Source: Agrypnia vestita
Taxonomy: Eukaryota > Arthropoda > Insecta > Trichoptera > Phryganeidae
DNA length: 64,000 nt
Assembly (NCBI GenBank): GCA_016648135.1
Contig: JADDOH010001561.1
Span: 248,001 to 312,000 of the forward strand
Direction: 5' to 3'
How positions within the stretch are numbered: position 1 is the stretch's first letter; every line of letters starts with the position of its first letter. The notes under the pieces were generated by a model. That model did no database searches, was not told where the DNA came from, and saw nothing but the letters and a program-made list of their open reading frames with translations. Shown piece after piece: positions 12,800 through 23,745 of the stretch. A program made the position numbers and the translations under genes.

Positions 12800-13518
12800 T
12801 TAATCATCTTTGCATTTAAAATTGACATAAATCCACAAACCTACAGGAATACCTACACGTGTGTGAGCGATACGGGTTAAATACATTTAATAAATTACTC
12901 ATATTTATGACAGAATTTGATGAAGTAAATAGAAATATTGTAATTTAAAAATGAATAAATATGTGTAATATAATTAATATCAAAAAATATGGTATTTTAG
13001 AGAAATTCTAAGGTAGCAAAAATGTTTAATTATTTTAATTTAAAAAAGGTACACACTGGTTAATTTGTAAAATTAAACAATGTGTATGAAATACATTAGA
13101 TAAGGGAGTTTTTAAATGTGAGTGTAAACTAGCAACATAGAAGATTTTACTACAAAATAAAGAGAATGAGTGTATTTTTATATATTTTAGAATATTAAAC
13201 CACTAAACATAAATCTATATAAATAGTGCTGCATGGCATGGAAGAACTCAAAACAATAATTTGTTGATAGTACACACAAATAGTTAAATTATTTGTGACA
13301 TCTGAATCAAACGAAGATGCCTGGCACCTAAGGGCGGTAAATGAATCTTGTATTTTCCAATGTGTGATCTAATCGATTTCTAATCTAGTTTCCAAGTTAT
13401 TTTTAGCTTATCACTTCAGTTTGAACTTTCCACAAAAATCATATACGTTTGATGAAAATCTTTTATTTTCAAGCTCTACAAGTACCGTGACTATCGTAAA
13501 TAACAAATTATGCAATGA

Positions 13519-13670
13519 CTTGTTCTATTATAATGTTTCATGTATTTGTTTTTAAGTGACAGTAATTTTTATGATACATTCTACATATTACGTTCTATTT
13601 TTCGAAAAAAAAAAAAAAAATTGCTGTCACTTAAAAATGTATCAAACACATGCGAAATACTAGAACAACT
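13519..13670. repeat. Hairpin repeat
   Basis: Inverted arms of about 50 bp: TTTTTAAGTGACAGTAATTT at 13549-13568 against the complement at 13619-13637, continuing outward through CTTGTTCTATT and the complement of AGTTGTTCTAGTA. The centre has a run of A. A foldback-type element is likely. Confidence 0.5.
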
Positions 13671-13690
13671 AAAAATCACTTATTTGTAAT

Positions 13691-13970
13691 TACTCCCTTT
13701 ATATTCGTGGCGTCTGCTTGCTTGCTTGCTTGACTCAAAAACTTTGGATCGATTTTTAACCCTTTTCCCGTGATCCAATCGAGCTGAAACTTTGCAAGTA
13801 GACTCGTGGCGACGATCAAGAAGATCTATCAAATTTTCGTTAAAAAAAAAAATTATAGTATAATTTTGGAATTTTCAAATTTTTAATAGATTTTTCATAC
13901 AAATCAGTAAGTTGTATGGAGATTCCGACGCATATGGTAGACACGAAACCCGAAAATGAGAAAGGGAGTA
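13691..13970. mobile_element. Short-TIR MITE with ends TACTCCCTTT
   Basis: It begins TACTCCCTTT and ends AAAGGGAGTA, 280 bp apart. Inside it has CTTGCTTGCTTGCTTG and an ATCCAATCGAGCTGAAACTT segment that resembles a repeat common in insect genomes; a similar GAGCTGAAATTT piece is in msl-2 intron 2 near 16943. Confidence 0.5.
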
Positions 13971-14984
13971 TTGTAAAAACTTGGTTTTTATGGGTTACTT
14001 TTTTTATGTTTAAGTAGCAGGGGTACCAATATTAATTCAATAAACATATATTATTTTTAGGTTTTAATAAGAATAGATGACTGTTAAGCCGGGGTAGTAA
14101 AATTACAGAAAAACTTCAACAATTTATGAATCATTTCATGTTTGTTTTTTAGTTCAATTTTTAGTATTTATTTATAAAAATTATTATATATCTATATAAT
14201 ATGGTTGTGAAATAATAAATGCGAGATAAAATGTAATCCTACTCGATTGGACAATTCACATTGTGATGATAATGTTAAGTACAATATTTCATGTATGTTA
14301 AAAAAATATAGATTTATCAGATTCAAAAGTCTAGAGGTAGTGATCCAACTGTGACCGAGCCATGCAATGATTCACAACGATGCTGACCGAGTCATTGTAA
14401 AATAGGTGTACAACACTCGCACACAGTTCATTAAACGAGGGAAAGGCACATCAGAAAACATATTTATCCACCGCATTTGTTTGTATGTACCAAAAAACCA
14501 TGGAGTGACTCAGGTTAATTCTAAATTGATATATATTTCTACAGATAAAAAATAAAACATTACAAATATAAATAAATATTGCAATATAACTTTATATAAG
14601 TAAAAAAAAAAAACTATCACTAGTCTGCGAGAGTTGCAAATAATCACTTTTAATAAATATTTTTGTTCAAGACTAGAGAGTCGTCAGTTTATTATAATGA
14701 TACGATGTATTGCTTTTAGTTATATAAAATTCTTTAATTCATTGGAACGTAATCAATAATGGGTTCGTGAAGAAGAAAGTTGACGTTTAAGGTATTGCTT
14801 TACTGTATTGTTATAGTTACTATGAATTTTTAAATTACAATATTAAATGATTTCCTATTTAATAGTAGTTGTAGAAATACTCGTTCAAAATAAGACAAAA
14901 TAATAATTAAATGTCACAGCGCAATTGTATTTGTCAATAGTTAAAAAAACATATTTTCTATTCTTAGTCGATTTGTATTGAATG
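13971..14984. other. msl-2 3' flank
   Basis: AT-rich sequence downstream of the msl-2 stop on the minus strand; it presumably holds the msl-2 3' UTR and polyadenylation region. No other gene seen. Confidence 0.4.
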
Positions 14985-17900
14985 TCATACATCTTCGACT
15001 TCAATGTCACTGGTGTTTTCCGTTTGAGAATTGCAGTTGGGGGAATCTTGATAAGTGCTCACAGAATTGAAATGCGGAGACAGGAGTGAGTGTTGGGGTG
15101 AGACGTCCGAAGCGTCTTGTCCAGGAGAGATGGAGTCCCTCTCGGAGAGCGGAGAGGATGGGGATACATCTTCATCCATCATAATAGCGGCGGGGAGCGA
15201 TGCCGACACCTCTTGTAATTGACTTGTATATACTGAAAGACAAATCATCTTTGTAAATTTCCAAACAAAATTATACTTGGGCTTTTTGTCCAATTAAAAT
15301 CTATTAAAGTCAATGCAAACAGGTGTTGTATTTAGTGATGGTCAAACCGTTATTATAACTGGTTATTTTCGGTACAGTTATTTGGGATTTGTATTTGATT
15401 GTACCGATGATTGGTAACTAAGATATATAACTGTTGTATAGTGCCGATGGCTGCAAAAAATTAGTTGCCAATCATCGATACAATCAGATACAAATCTTAA
15501 AAACTGTTAGTGTATCACAGGTTAAAATACCATCACTACTCATAGTAGGTCGGTGATTTTTTATTTTTTTATAACTGGGAACCATTGTCAAATTATAATA
15601 AAGTGAAAAATTAAAGATATTAAAATTTATAAAAATAAATAAAATTACATTGAGCATTAAAAACGGAATATTGATTGAAAAATAATAAAAAATTCTCACT
15701 TAGAAAGACACATAAAAAATAAATCTAAAACTATAGTCACTCCAGGACTTGGAAATTTTTACTCTAAACTCATGGAAAGTTGTCAAAATTTAATCTATAT
15801 GTATATGTTTTAAAGTGAAACATCCACTTTTTTCTGATGCAAGCAATCATCTTAATTCAATTAAATTAAATTAAAGAAAATATATTTTGGAATACAAGAC
15901 ACTATATTATTGTGTTAGTATTTGTCTATATTTTTTCAATAGATAGTTTTCAATAGATGGATTGTGTATCTTTCTAAGTGATTTGTTTTAATTTAAATCA
16001 GTTCTGTCTATTTGGAAACAAAATAGAAAATTTAAAAAATTGCAACATATGAAATAAAAAATGTAATTCCATTCAAAATCAAAAAAAATTGTTTCACATA
16101 CTATTTTCCAATTACAGTTTCTTCACACCCCTTTGCATATGAAAAAGAGATATGCCCTCAAAATGTCACTTTTTTGAGTGATAAGTTTAAAAAATGAATT
16201 TCTTTAATCATAAAGGAAATCTTGGATTGCAAGTAATTTGGTCTGTGAGTGTTTTGCAAGATAAGCAATTTAAAAAAAATTAATTTGGAAATGATAAACG
16301 AGTGACGAGGTGCAGGAGAAAAAGACCGTGGAGACCCTCACTTGGGAAACTGCAAAATTTTGTAGAAAAATCATCCAAATCAGGCGGTATCAGTGTGACG
16401 ATGAATCTGTTTAAGGACAATGCAATATTAGGTTTCTGCAAAATCCTTCAAAGGAGGCAAAAGCTAGCATCATTGGAAAGGTTCCATGTTAAATTCACAC
16501 AGAAAAATATTCCAATTAGCCGACAAATAGGGTTAGTAAGGTTGGGTATATAATAAAAAAAATACAAAAACGTATTGTATGTCTGGAATGACTTATGCTA
16601 CCACCGATCCAAGGTTTAATTGTATTTCACAAAATGACAAAACTCACCATTAATGTTTGGTTTAATATCATTCTCGAACGAGAGTTGCTCCATTGATCCA
16701 ACGTCTAATGAATCGGCTTCTAGACTTTCCATTGATTCTGCTGGAGAATGTTCTTCCTTGATTGACACTTGGAAGTTATCTAACTCTGGGATGTGTGGCC
16801 TTATCTGAAATCAAAATTCCACCGTCAGCTGTCACTGTCCTTTTATGTGAATTTTACCACGCTTATATTAGCTTCATCTGTATGTCTGTTTGTCTGGAAG
16901 GAATCTTATAATTAATATTTTACCTGCTTCCCAATGTCTAATTGAGCTGAAATTTTAATATCTATGGCGTATTCTCGGTGACAGTATAAGAACCAATAAT
17001 CAGATTCACTAATTAATCAATTAATCCATCATAATTAATTAATCAAACTAGCCCCCCAAAAGATGGCGCTAGTTTCCTACCGAAGTGATTTTGTACGCTG
17101 AATAATATTAAGACTAAAAAGTAGAAAATTATATTACATATTTAAAAACCACGCTTATATTTAAATGTATTAAAAAAAAAGAATTTGGCCAAAACTCTTT
17201 TGCCCCACTCTTCAAATAAAAGCCTGGGCGCTTTCTCTCAATCAACAACAGAATTCTGTAATCTATATCAATATCGTAAGCTTTTATTTGGAGAGTGAGG
17301 CAAAAATTGTATGGCCGATAATTAATTTTTTACGTTTTAGTAGGTACATTTAAATATAAGCGTGGTTTTTAAAAAACATATTTTTACTTAATCAAGCCTA
17401 TTCTAAATTTTTCTCAACCCATAAAATTGCGCTTTTACGACATATAAAAAGGAAAGTGTGGTGTTGGAATTCAAGTGTAATGATAGCGTCTATGTACATG
17501 TTTAATGCACTCTAAAACTTGTAGGATTTTTAACTATCTTACTGCGATATAGGGACATTTGGTAAAGTGCAACTATTTACTATTATCAAGCAAAGGTGAA
17601 TTTCTAATCGGCGTGCCAAATCTGATCACAAAACATGGCTAATTGTCTTCAGTTTTGCGGTATTCCATATAAAATAAATGTAATTCCATTCCATATAAAT
17701 ATAGATATATATAGATAACTCAATTCAAACCTTTAAGCCATCAGCTCTGTGAGGGTTGCGACATCCCTTGCACTTACACTCGCTGCATGCCTTACTGTCT
17801 ACATAGCAAGGACAGCGTTGCCCACAGCAGGTCAGTTTGCCCGGAGTGGCTGTAGCGTTACCGCATCGACAGCCTTTTCTCTTGTTTGCCGAACTCCGCG

Positions 17901-19131
17901 ATCTGTATACTGGCTTTTTAAAACTTGTTTGGCTTGACTGAAACAATAACAAATTAAAGTAAATACCAGATTACTAAAAAAATAACATTTTCAAGTAATG
18001 CGATCACCAGGGATAAATGATTTAAATTATATGTTCCGTTTAAAGGCTCGACTGGGGGTGGAAATGGTGGGCACCAAGTGGATATATTTCAGTAAACTAT
18101 TGAAATGAGGATGAGAGTTTTCAGCATAGTGCCAACTTGAATTAAAAGGTAACATTTTTTGCAAAAAAAAAACAATTGCAAACTGCTATCAAATTTATTA
18201 TATAAAGTTACATAACAAATCACAAAGATTTTGGAGTAAATGACAAGATGCTTTTAAATATTTTTTGGAATACTTAACATTATTATTTACATTTAAACTA
18301 TATTCTTATTGTTTGTCTTTGGCTCCGAGCATTTCCCCAATTTTTATTTGCATATATTTATATCAACTGAGTAATAGAGACAAATAAACTTACAGACACA
18401 TCACTACACAAAGCATCATTTGATGAAGAATCTTCTTTTTTGATAATGTCGTCAATTGCTTTTCTTTTGATGGTTATTTTATTTCCCGTTCCCGGATACA
18501 TGACAGAATATAATGATGAACCGTTGGAGAGGGCTCTGGGTGGCGGAGAGTCTTTAGAACTGGATGACGGTTGCGGTTCCGCTGAGCTTGTGCTCGCTAC
18601 ACCGCACTGAGTTTGTGTCGAAGAGTTGGTGAATACACACGGTAGAATACTATAGGCAGATTTGGATAGACCAGCTTCACTTTTGTAGTCATCGTTGAAC
18701 CCAGCTCCCTCTTGCAGCAGGTCTATCAGACTAGTGGATGCCGAGGTCACTGTGTCCACGTTGGACGAATCAGCTTGTTCTAATAATTTCTTGTAAACAT
18801 CGGTACAGATAATATACTCGCAGAGTTGTTTATAACATTGTATAAGTATTCGAAGCTGACAATTTTCAACATATTTATGATAGTCCTTGCACCAGCCGCA
18901 CGATGGCTTCAATTTTTTTCTACCACCTTTACATTTTTTACAAACATGATGTTGGCACGTAGTATCCGTTGGAGTAAAAGGTTCTTTTAATAAATTATTA
19001 CAAACTGTGCATGACATTGACTGACGTAAATATGGAACCAAGCGGTAGAGATCTTGCCACGATGAGAGATCAGATCCGTTAGCCAGTAAAATAAGCTTAC
19101 AAGTCGACACGTAGAGACTCGTGGCATTCAT
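14985..19131 (-). CDS. msl-2: MSL2 homologue, RING-type E3 ubiquitin ligase with CXC domain
   Basis: Four minus-strand exons, 19131-18394, 17937-17731, 16804-16648 and 15232-14985, total 1350 nt and encode 449 residues. All junctions are GT-AG (GTAAGT, GTTTGA, GTGAGT donors; three CAG acceptors) and phases agree. Seen: a RING finger with C41, C44, C59, H61, C64, C67, C78, C81, then a Ser/Thr-rich linker; exon 2 carries a ten-cysteine CXC domain (C269 to C305, with GCRCGNATATPGK and CPCYVDSKACSECKCKGC). The tail is acidic and Ser/Pro-rich, ending DIEVEDV. In flies MSL2 is the male-limited core of the dosage-compensation complex and its CXC domain contacts DNA; in other animals it is a chromatin E3 ligase without proven sex role. 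Shorter than the fly protein (about 770) and the human one (577). The start is the only ATG upstream of the RING in frame. Whether dosage compensation applies here is unknown. Confidence 0.92.
15334..15537. mobile_element. Foldback MITE (copy 2) in msl-2 intron 3
   Basis: It begins AGTGATGGT and ends ACCATCACT. The arms pair through TTGTACCGATGATTGG and the complement region near 15460-15480. Same family as 3912-4118. It sits between exons 3 and 4 of msl-2, about 100 bases from the exon 4 acceptor, and leaves both splice sites intact. Confidence 0.65.
17144..17370. mobile_element. Hairpin MITE in msl-2 intron 2
   Basis: It begins AAAAACCACGCTTATATTTA and ends with the complement at 17345-17370. 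An inner second pairing joins CTTCAAATAAAAGCCT with AAGCTTTTATTTGGAG. The fragment ACCACGCTTATATTAGC at 16857 is a further end of the same family. Confidence 0.6.
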
Positions 19132-19744
19132 TTTTTCGGTTAAAATGAAGTAAATTAGAACTATTATTTCATTATTTGCATGTTTACATCAGAATATGAT
19201 CGACGCCGCGAACACCGTTGTCAAAAAATTTATCAATTAGTTGCCATACTTTATATATTCGTGCATTAGACGTCAAAATAATAAGTAGGTACCCTATAAG
19301 AGAAGAGAAACCGGTAAATGTAGTATTATTTCAATTTTATTCTCCCGTTTCAGCACCGATTAATCAAAATTGATCCAATCTAAGCTGATTCAAGTAGAGT
19401 AACAAAACAAATATTGATGGTATAAATAAAAATATATTTATCCTTGTAAATACAAAGGACAAGCCGTTTAATCCGGGAAAAAGGACTGGTTCACATTTTC
19501 ATATCGAATTGAATTCGAGGATGAAAATATTTGCAGAAAAATAATAGTTTCCGATTTGTTAAATGATAGTTCATTATATAACCTATATTAATTATCATCT
19601 ACCCATATTTAGTGATTACTGGTGAAAAGTATGTAATGAAACTTTCGCAAGCCATCAGATCTTCGATTTATGGCGGTACCTGTCCAACCCTGTGCTATGT
19701 AACTATCCTCCGACTCAGAGATTTGTTCATATAGAACAAATAGC
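19132..19744. other. msl-2 upstream region
   Basis: Directly upstream of the msl-2 start codon on the minus strand; it must hold the promoter and 5' UTR unless a non-coding exon lies further away. No clear TATA/Inr pair was identified. Confidence 0.35.
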
Positions 19745-20102
19745 GCCGCTCGTCTCGGCTCGGCTCCTATCAGAACACTTCGCCTTCGCGAAATCATCCT
19801 ACAACAGCTGAGGGCAGCCCGATCCCGCTCGAACGAACGATCTAGCTCAGTCAGTTGTAACTCGAGTTGCACTGCCAGCGAGTTAACTCGAGTTGCCTTT
19901 CCCATCAACTTGGTTGACTAGAACCAAGCCAGAACTTTCGAATGATGCCAATTCAGCTCGTGAGCGCTGCTCGGCTCGGCTTGGCGGCTATCGGGTGTCA
20001 GGATCGAGTCGAATGACACTTCATCTTCGTGAAATTATCCGACAACAGTCGAGGGTAACCCAACCCCGCTCGAACGAACGATCTAACTCAATCTGTTCAG
20101 TT
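19745..20102. repeat. GC-rich tandem duplication
   Basis: Two related copies: about 19745-19870 and 19980-20102. Both carry CTATC, CTTCG/CGAAAT, ACAACAG and CCCGCTCGAACGAACGATCT. Between them are CTCGAGTT motifs. The GC content is far above the surroundings. It lies just upstream of a BED-finger remnant, so it may be the subterminal region of a hAT element. Confidence 0.5.
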
Positions 20103-20214
20103 TGTTTACGTTTATTAATTTTCTAGTGACCGTGACTGCGTGAATTTGCGTAATTATTAATTACCCCTGTTTGATTTTCCGAATATAGTAATAGTGATTT
20201 GTATTTCCAAATAA

Positions 20215-20364
20215 GAGCGTCGCATAGGAGTTTTTTCCAAAAATAATGACAATAGAGTCAAATGCAAATTATGTGCCTGTAATTATAAGAACATAGGTAA
20301 CACCACCACATTAGTAAATCACTTGCAGAAAAAACATATTGTTGAGTACTTGTCTCTTTATTAA
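20215..20364 (+). pseudogene. BED zinc-finger remnant of a hAT-type transposase
   Basis: A short open stretch that reads NRVKCKLCACNYKNIGNTTT followed by LVNHLQKKH: a C-x2-C and H-x4-H BED finger, the DNA-binding N terminus of hAT transposases. It has no nearby start codon in frame and stops a few codons after the finger. The rest of the transposase is not visible; the Tc1-like elements at 20571 may have interrupted it. Confidence 0.6.
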
Positions 20365-20720
20365 TACATAGATAAATCTATTATTTGTTCTCGTCCTTCA
20401 TTATTTACATTATTTGTCTCGAATTGATTGACTAACGAGTTCATCGAGTCTAATATACGTAAGACGTACCCGTACAATAATATGACGTTCGTACGTATCG
20501 ATCTGGCAGTCTCAACTCTCAAAAGACACCGAGTCGAGTGAACTCATAGTTAAGATAATATAAAGTTATAGTCCGTCTAACTTATCTGAAGAATGGCCAA
20601 ATTTGGAACTAACGCCGCCATATTGGATTATCTACAGCTGACAGACCTTTGACAGACTTTGTTTACACAGGGGTTCACGACTGTTTCGATAGTTTTCTAA
20701 GAAAATTTTAGATTGTCACC

Positions 20721-21061
20721 ATGCCAAAAACCATTAAAAGCGGTGTTCGGGAAATAATCTTGAAAATGCACACGTTTTTTGAAGAGGAACAACGTCTAAA
20801 AGCCCCAATTATACCGTTTGATTTTGTTCATAGACTTATTGCCGCCACTTCAGGTTAGTGCTGCCATGCAGTTATAATGATTTTCCCATACTTAGTTTTT
20901 TATTTTACTATTATACAATTTCTTCAGGTATTTCTGAATCGGCAATTTACAAAATAGTTAAAGAAGGTAAAGCGGCCGTGGAAATGGGCATTAAAATATC
21001 TACACCCGGAAAAAAAAGAACATGGATAATTGGAAAAATTGATTTAGAAGCCGTAGGATGA
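20721..21061 (+). CDS. Transposase N-terminal fragment with a 74-bp intron
   Basis: Exons 20721-20853 and 20928-21061 (intron GTTAGT...TTCTTCAG) give an 88-residue product: MPKTIKSGVREIILKMHTFF, then ATSGISESAIYKIVKEGKAA, then STPGKKR. This pattern (SGxR start, SGISxxxxYxIxKEGK, STPGKKR) is the helix-turn-helix N terminus of a Tc1-like transposase family seen in insects. It stops at codon 88, before the catalytic DDE domain, because the downstream part has been lost. Without a catalytic domain it can only be a DNA-binding fragment, if expressed at all. The corresponding start in copy 2 is at 22052. Confidence 0.6.
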
Positions 21062-21201
21062 GAAAAGTTTTAGAAAATATTTTATTCGATAATTTTTTAC
21101 ATAGAATTTTTATTATTTATACTTTTTATTACATAATTCATTAACGAGTTCATTTGTATAAACATCTTTTTTCAAAAATAAACTTTTTTTATGCACATTA
21201 A

Positions 21202-21346
21202 AGACTGGTTGCATCAACTTACTTTATAGCAATAGTTCATTTAAAGCATAGATTTTTACGAGAGCGAGTTGTTTGATCGGTGGAAAATGCAAAATATCTA
21301 TGCTTGGAACGAAAGATTACTATAAACCAAGTTGATACAGCGGCCC
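21202..21346. mobile_element. GGCCTGGTTG-family MITE nested in Tc1-like copy 1
   Basis: The left end is AGACTGGTTGCATCAAC, the right end the complement of GGGCCGCTGTATCAAC, with TAA on both sides. Same family as 12655-12799. Its right half recurs at 22690-22786 in copy 2, where the left half is missing. Confidence 0.65.
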
Positions 21347-21424
21347 TAAACCGATTGATATCCTTAGGTGTTACTGAGTTAAACATGGTGGTCATGATCA
21401 TAAGATATGAGACACCGAATAAAA

Positions 21425-21603
21425 CCGGCGCCACACTGCGCGGATCTTCCGCTGCGTCTCTTCTGTCGTGGAACATCGCTACATTTCTTTCCATACAATA
21501 TGCGCTTATTAAACATATTACGCGGATGATCAGTCGATTTGCTTTGCCAATTTGGCGCAACGGAAAAGACGCGGCGGAAGATCTGCGTAATGTGGCGCCG
21601 GCC
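21425..21603. repeat. CpG-rich inverted block inside Tc1-like copy 1
   Basis: It begins CCGGCGCCACACTGCGCGG and ends with the complement form GTAATGTGGCGCCGG, about 179 bp, with GATCTTCCGC(T/C)GCGTCT arms. An almost identical block is at 22856-23033. Probably a further nested MITE carried along by both elements. Confidence 0.55.
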
Positions 21604-22051
21604 TAAAAGAATTATTATTGTTTTTCGTTTATGTTTTTCCTGAAAATTTTATTTTTCTTTTATTTTGAAAAAACGCCATTTTGTGACGTTGTGTATTTTA
21701 CGAATGTATATTTTGATAAATTTATTTGTACATTAGTTTACATTTTTTGTTTTTTATCGTGTCGTATACTGCTTAATAACTTGTTTAAGAAAAAACGAAT
21801 TTGCATAAAATTCCCTACAAATGAGATAATTTTTAGACTATGGGCAGTACCACAACGATTGGGACGCCCTCCTTTATTCTCCAGATAAGTTGGACGGACT
21901 AGTCCGTCTAACTTATCTGAAGAATGGCCAAATTTGGAACTAACGACGCCATATTGGATTATCTACAGCTGACAGACCTTTGACAGACTTTGTTTACAGA
22001 GGGGTTCACGACTGTTTCGATAGTTTTTTAAGAAAATTTTAGATTGTCACC

Positions 22052-22690
22052 ATGCCAAAAACCATTAAAAGCGGTGTTCGGGAAATAATCTTCAAAATGC
22101 ACATGTTTTTTGAAGAGGACAACGTCTAAAAGCCCCAATTATACCGTTTGATTTTGTTCATTGACGTATTGCCATCGTATTGCCGCCGCTTCAAGTTAGT
22201 GCTGCCATGCAGTTATAATGACTTTCCCATACTAAAGTTTTTTATTTTACTATTATACAATTTCTTCAGGTATTTCTGAATCGGCAATTCACAAAATAGT
22301 TAAAGAAGGTAAAGCGGCCGTGGAAATGGGCATTAAAGTATCTACACCCGGAAAAAAAGAACAAAGATAAGTGGAAAAATTGATATTGATAATTTTGATT
22401 TGGGAGTCATCAGGCGAAAGGGACACGATTTTTATAATTTTAAGAAAGAGTTACCTACATAAAGTAAACTGTAAAAGGTATTGAAAGAAGACATAAATTT
22501 TCAAGGATGTCGAGAGTCATTGCGTTATTTACCTACTGCATAAGCTAGGTTTTCGTTTTCGGAAGACTAAAAGTAACCGTAAGGTGCTTATAGAACGCAA
22601 TGATATATGTGCCATGAGAGCAAAATTCTTGTACGAATAAAGGAAGAATGAAACTTTGAATCGGCGGCCAGTCATATATCTAGATGAAAC
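22052..22690 (+). pseudogene. Tc1-like transposase, broken
   Basis: It starts like the copy 1 product, but a deletion near 22110 shifts the frame and the intron-exon border is altered. Downstream, scattered frames recall the family: IDIDNFDLGVIRR, CRESLRYLLHKLGFRFRK, KVLIERNDICAMRAKFLYE and RPVIYLDET, the last holding the first catalytic Asp. The sequence then jumps into the MITE and CpG-rich insert at about 22690. Not functional. Confidence 0.6.
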
Positions 22691-22855
22691 GAGAGCGAGT
22701 TGTTTGATCGGTGGAAAACGCAAAATATCTATGCTTTGAACGAAAGATTACTATAAACCAAGTTGATACAACGGGCTTAAACCGATTGATATCCTTAGGT
22801 GTTACTTAGTTTAACATGGAGGTCATGATCATTAGGTATGAAACACCGAATGAAA

Positions 22856-23033
22856 CCGGCGCCACACTGCGCGGATCTTCCGCTGCGTCTCTTCTGTCGT
22901 GGAACATCGCTACATTTCTTTCCATACAATATGCGCTTATTAAACATATTACGCGGATGATCAGTCGATTTGCTTTGCCAATTTGGCGCAACGGAAAAGA
23001 CGCGGCGGAAGATCTGCGTAATGTGGCGCCGGC
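22856..23033. repeat. CpG-rich inverted block inside Tc1-like copy 2
   Basis: Counterpart of 21425-21603, differing at very few positions. Its presence at the same place in both elements shows that it was inserted before they became a tandem pair, or was copied by conversion. Confidence 0.55.
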
Positions 23034-23470
23034 CTAAAAGAATTATTATTGTTTTTCGTTTATGTTTTTCCTGAAAATTTTATTTTTCTTTTATTTTGAA
23101 AAAACGCCATTTTGTGACGTTGTGTATTTTACGAATGTATATTTTGATAAATTTATTTGTACATTAGTTTAAATTTTTTGTTTTTTATCGTGTCGTATTC
23201 TGCTTAATAACTTGTTTAAGAAAAAACGAATTTGCAAAAAATTCCCTACAAATGAGATCATTTTTAGACTATGGGCAGCACCACAACGATTGGGACGCCC
23301 TCCTTTATTCTCCAGATAAGTTGGACGGACTATAATAGATTTTTAGTTTGAAACATAAATAACATAATAATAGTTTGAAACAACTCGAGTTCAGTTCGAG
23401 CTACCTACGGGAACGGTCATTTTTGATTAGTAACTCTATACAGTGCGAGTAAAGCCCGGCCTAACACATT

Positions 23471-23745
23471 ATGGCCGGGGCCATTGAGACTATATTTGAA
23501 AACATTAAAAGTAATTTAGACAAAATATCTTCACAAAAAGATAGCAAAATTAAAATAATAATCGAACAAAATCTAAAAGTACTAGAAGAACAAATAAACA
23601 TTGAAAAACAGGAATGGCAAAAACGCACAATAATCTTACAAGAAAAAATTATTAAAAATAGTGAAGAGTATATAAAAAAATTGGAAGGATTTATGTGTAA
23701 AGAAAAAACATCTTATGCCGAAATCGTATCTACCTGCAGCACTAA
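23471..23745 (+). pseudogene. Retrotransposon ORF1-like coiled-coil fragment
   Basis: An open frame that starts MAGAIETIFENIKSNLDKIS and is rich in E, K, Q and I in a heptad-like pattern, then KTSYAEIVS. It resembles the N-terminal coiled coil of a LINE ORF1 (gag-like) protein. It is cut off at 23746 by the end of a Harbinger-like element. No RT is adjacent. The assignment rests on composition and the SYAEIVS motif only. Confidence 0.4.

Larger units (their letters stand above)
20571..21899 (+). mobile_element. Tc1/mariner-like element, copy 1 of a tandem pair
   Basis: It begins GTCCGTCTAACTTATCTG after TA (20569-20570) and ends with the complement of GTCCGTCCAACTTATCTG before TA (21900-21901). 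The interior has the N-terminal part of a transposase, a GGCCTGGTTG-family MITE (21202-21346), and a CpG-rich inverted block (21425-21603). The catalytic domain is absent. Confidence 0.75.
21902..23330 (+). mobile_element. Tc1/mariner-like element, copy 2 of a tandem pair
   Basis: It starts directly after the TA shared with copy 1 (21900-21901) and ends with the complement of GTCCGTCCAACTTATCTG before TA (23331-23332). From about 22690 to the right end it is nearly identical to copy 1. Its left half retains more transposase than copy 1. Confidence 0.75.

Noticed and set aside
16302..16553. 83-codon plus-strand frame in msl-2 intron 3 as a transposase start
   Set aside because: The basic N terminus is only vaguely Tc1-like; no second motif or terminal repeats found.
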